A stretch of DNA of 64,000 nucleotides from Lactifluus volemus (taxonomy: Eukaryota; Basidiomycota; Agaricomycetes; Russulales; Russulaceae), in the NCBI GenBank assembly GCA_022376515.1, contig WTXI01000007.1, forward strand, positions 248,001 to 312,000, written 5' to 3'. Both the position numbers and the translations under genes were made by a program. The notes under the pieces were generated by a model. The model was given only the letters and a program-made list of their open reading frames with translations. It was not told where the DNA came from and made no database searches. This document shows positions 62,327 through 64,000 of this stretch, in pieces (within the stretch, counting starts at the first letter, position 1; each line of letters begins with the position of its first letter).

Positions 62327-63710
62327 TTATACCGTTCTCATCACTGCGGGATTCACGGAATCGTTAAATTTCTTACTACTGGTCGGGTCCGAGTCGTGAT
62401 AATAATCTGATTGAGGATTTTGCAAAAGGTCCCCAGGGTGGAAGATATTTAATGTCACCATCGCGAGCGTGATCATTGCGCCATCGAATATGACTGTGCA
62501 ACAGTTTAGTTACGATTCTGCCAGTGTACGACTTCGAGTTGTAGCAGGGATACGTACCGAATAGCGGTTGAGTCGAGGCAATTGTGCCTTGGAATCCATC
62601 CAAAAATTCGGCAGTCCGGTAGATAGTCCTACAGACCGTCAGCGATAGGTAAACAAAAAGAAGCGTAGGAAGCGTACCGCAGGAAGATGAAGCCTGTCAT
62701 ACAGACATGGCATACAACATGCGCTTCAGAGGAATGTCCACCTTGCCGCGATAATCCTCACCTGCGGGAACATGTCGTATTGGCCGTTCCCGTGCGTATC
62801 GAATGAGGAATTCCGTTGCTAGGGCACAGTACGTTGTGATGGTGACTTGTAGGGTGTAAGTAGTCATCTAGATAGCTGTGCACGTGTCTGACACACCAAG
62901 CTGGAATAGAACACCACCGAGAGTGATGTGCGAGCCCTGATATACCGTACATTGGGTCAGTTGAAGGATCAGCAGAACATCGAGAGTGCATGCGGACAAA
63001 TTTGCTTCTTTCAAAGTTTTAGCGACCGACACTGTAGTACCGCCTATGCCTTGAACAACGAGGGAAACGACGTCCTTAGAACGGTAAGAAGAACCCTAGT
63101 CTTGCATGGACAAAATATACCCACACAGATAAAAATACGATAGCATCTATGTCCACGTTCAAACCGATTCTGATTAACGAAAAAGGATATGTGACTCACA
63201 TAATTTAGGTGTCAGACGGCTGTATTGTGGGCCGAGCCGTCTGATGACGCGTCCCAGGAGAATGAAATTGGCTGCAACTAGCAGTGTGGGTGCGACAACA
63301 AGTGTCGTTACTCTGGGCATCTATGAGCAAACTGAGGGACCGAAAGGCGACTGCACCCACTGTATGGTGAATGGCTTCTGCAAGAACGGACTTTGGCTCG
63401 ACCATAATCGAGCACTCCAGCCATAAGCTCGAGGAAACCACAAAGAACTGCAGTGGGTAATAAAAACCACATGCGGAAATAGCTAGCCTGTATAGTATGG
63501 ATGACTTCATGGGTTCCACTGTCAGCAATGACCTATTGAACAAAAAGGGACATACACACATGTAGAGAGTCCGAAGAGCACAAGAAAAGTAATGGAAGCC
63601 CATTCGGAGGGAATATAGTTATACCAAAGCACGTAATCAAGTTGATTACCGTGACCACCGACGCTGTTAATGAGACGTTCAAGAGTGCTGAGAAGGGTAC
63701 TAGTACTCAT
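62327..63710 (-). pseudogene. RTA1-like gene, copy E (broken)
   Basis: Closest to copy D. ATG 63710 (MSTSTLLSTLERLINSV) leads to YNYIPSEWASITFLVLFGLST. Motifs LLPTAV, ANFILLGRVIRRLGPQYS, ITLGGVLFQLG and EFLIRYARERPIRH are present, as is GAMITLAMVTLNIFHPGDLLQ. Breaks: CCATAAGC for CCAATAAGC near 63421 (one base lost in the ELIGWS motif), loss of ~8 bp after the next donor site (about 63349), and a further single-base loss near 62698. Core promoter TATAAA is at 63770-63775. The terminal exon after FHPGDLL stays open to the TAA at 62327. Confidence 0.78.
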
Positions 63711-63775
63711 GATAAGGGTTGCTTGGGACTGCTCTGCCGGTGCCATACCCTCAAGTTCGTTGACCTGTCTTTATA

Positions 63776-64000
63776 CCCCCCAATGCTGTGCGTTAAATGC
63801 CAACTGAGTTGATCAGATTCATAGATCTGACTTTTCATCGCGGTGCTGTGACCGGGCGTGACGCCGCACAATGAGACACTGGCATTCACAGGGAGCGTAC
63901 AGTGTCACCCCTAAAATCCATGATGCGTGAGGATGACTTAGCTGCCGCCTCAGTTGGGGACAAACCTACGGGGAAATCGGCGAGTGCCATGAGCAAGCAC
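63776..64000. other. upstream flank of RTA1 copy E
   Basis: No gene; continues past the window edge. Partly similar to the upstream region of copy D. Confidence 0.4.

Overview
The window looks like nuclear DNA of a filamentous basidiomycete (Agaricomycetes). The gene repertoire resembles Rhizoctonia/Ceratobasidium; that is inference from gene families, not a database match. Supporting signs are genes split by many 45-70 nt GT-AG introns, a Plavaka-type DNA transposon, expanded F-box/LRR and RTA1-like families, and a nuclear tRNA-Val(AAC).

1-8.6 kb is a mobile element. A Plavaka (CACTA/KDZ-related) transposase gene on the minus strand is divergent from a multi-exon accessory gene on the plus strand. 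A ~1 kb spacer between them carries repeated AACCGG...CACCGG motifs. CTAG-rich clusters and a candidate 27-bp imperfect inverted repeat lie at both ends, and an unusually regular TGASTCA array lies just outside. 9-23 kb is duplicated accessory DNA: an intact RTA1-like gene, an F-box gene, and a second RTA1 copy whose flank is interrupted by a 2.2-kb terminal-inverted-repeat element with a target-site duplication. A long hairpin, a mitochondrial-type tryptophanyl-tRNA synthetase gene and an RTA1 fragment follow.

24-31 kb is housekeeping: WBP1/OST48 divergent from adenylate kinase, which is convergent with an ADP1-like ABCG transporter. 31-36 kb holds a decayed duplicate of the Pfs2 gene, a tRNA-Tyr-like relic and another RTA1 gene. 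36.8-43.4 kb holds an MCP1-like mitochondrial protein gene followed by three tandem F-box genes with related spacers. 43.4-46.9 kb has no recognised gene but contains four consecutive hairpins. 46.9-60.7 kb holds an HMG-box factor, tRNA-Val, a CBM21 protein-phosphatase-1 targeting subunit, Pfs2 (cleavage/polyadenylation) and a C2H2 factor. 61.9-63.8 kb is a second tRNA-Tyr-like relic plus a broken RTA1 copy.

Single-base losses interrupt several otherwise well-conserved reading frames (Pfs2, CBM21, transposase, RTA1 copies). Those in the essential gene Pfs2 suggest missing bases in the assembly; those in the duplicated RTA1 genes may be real decay.
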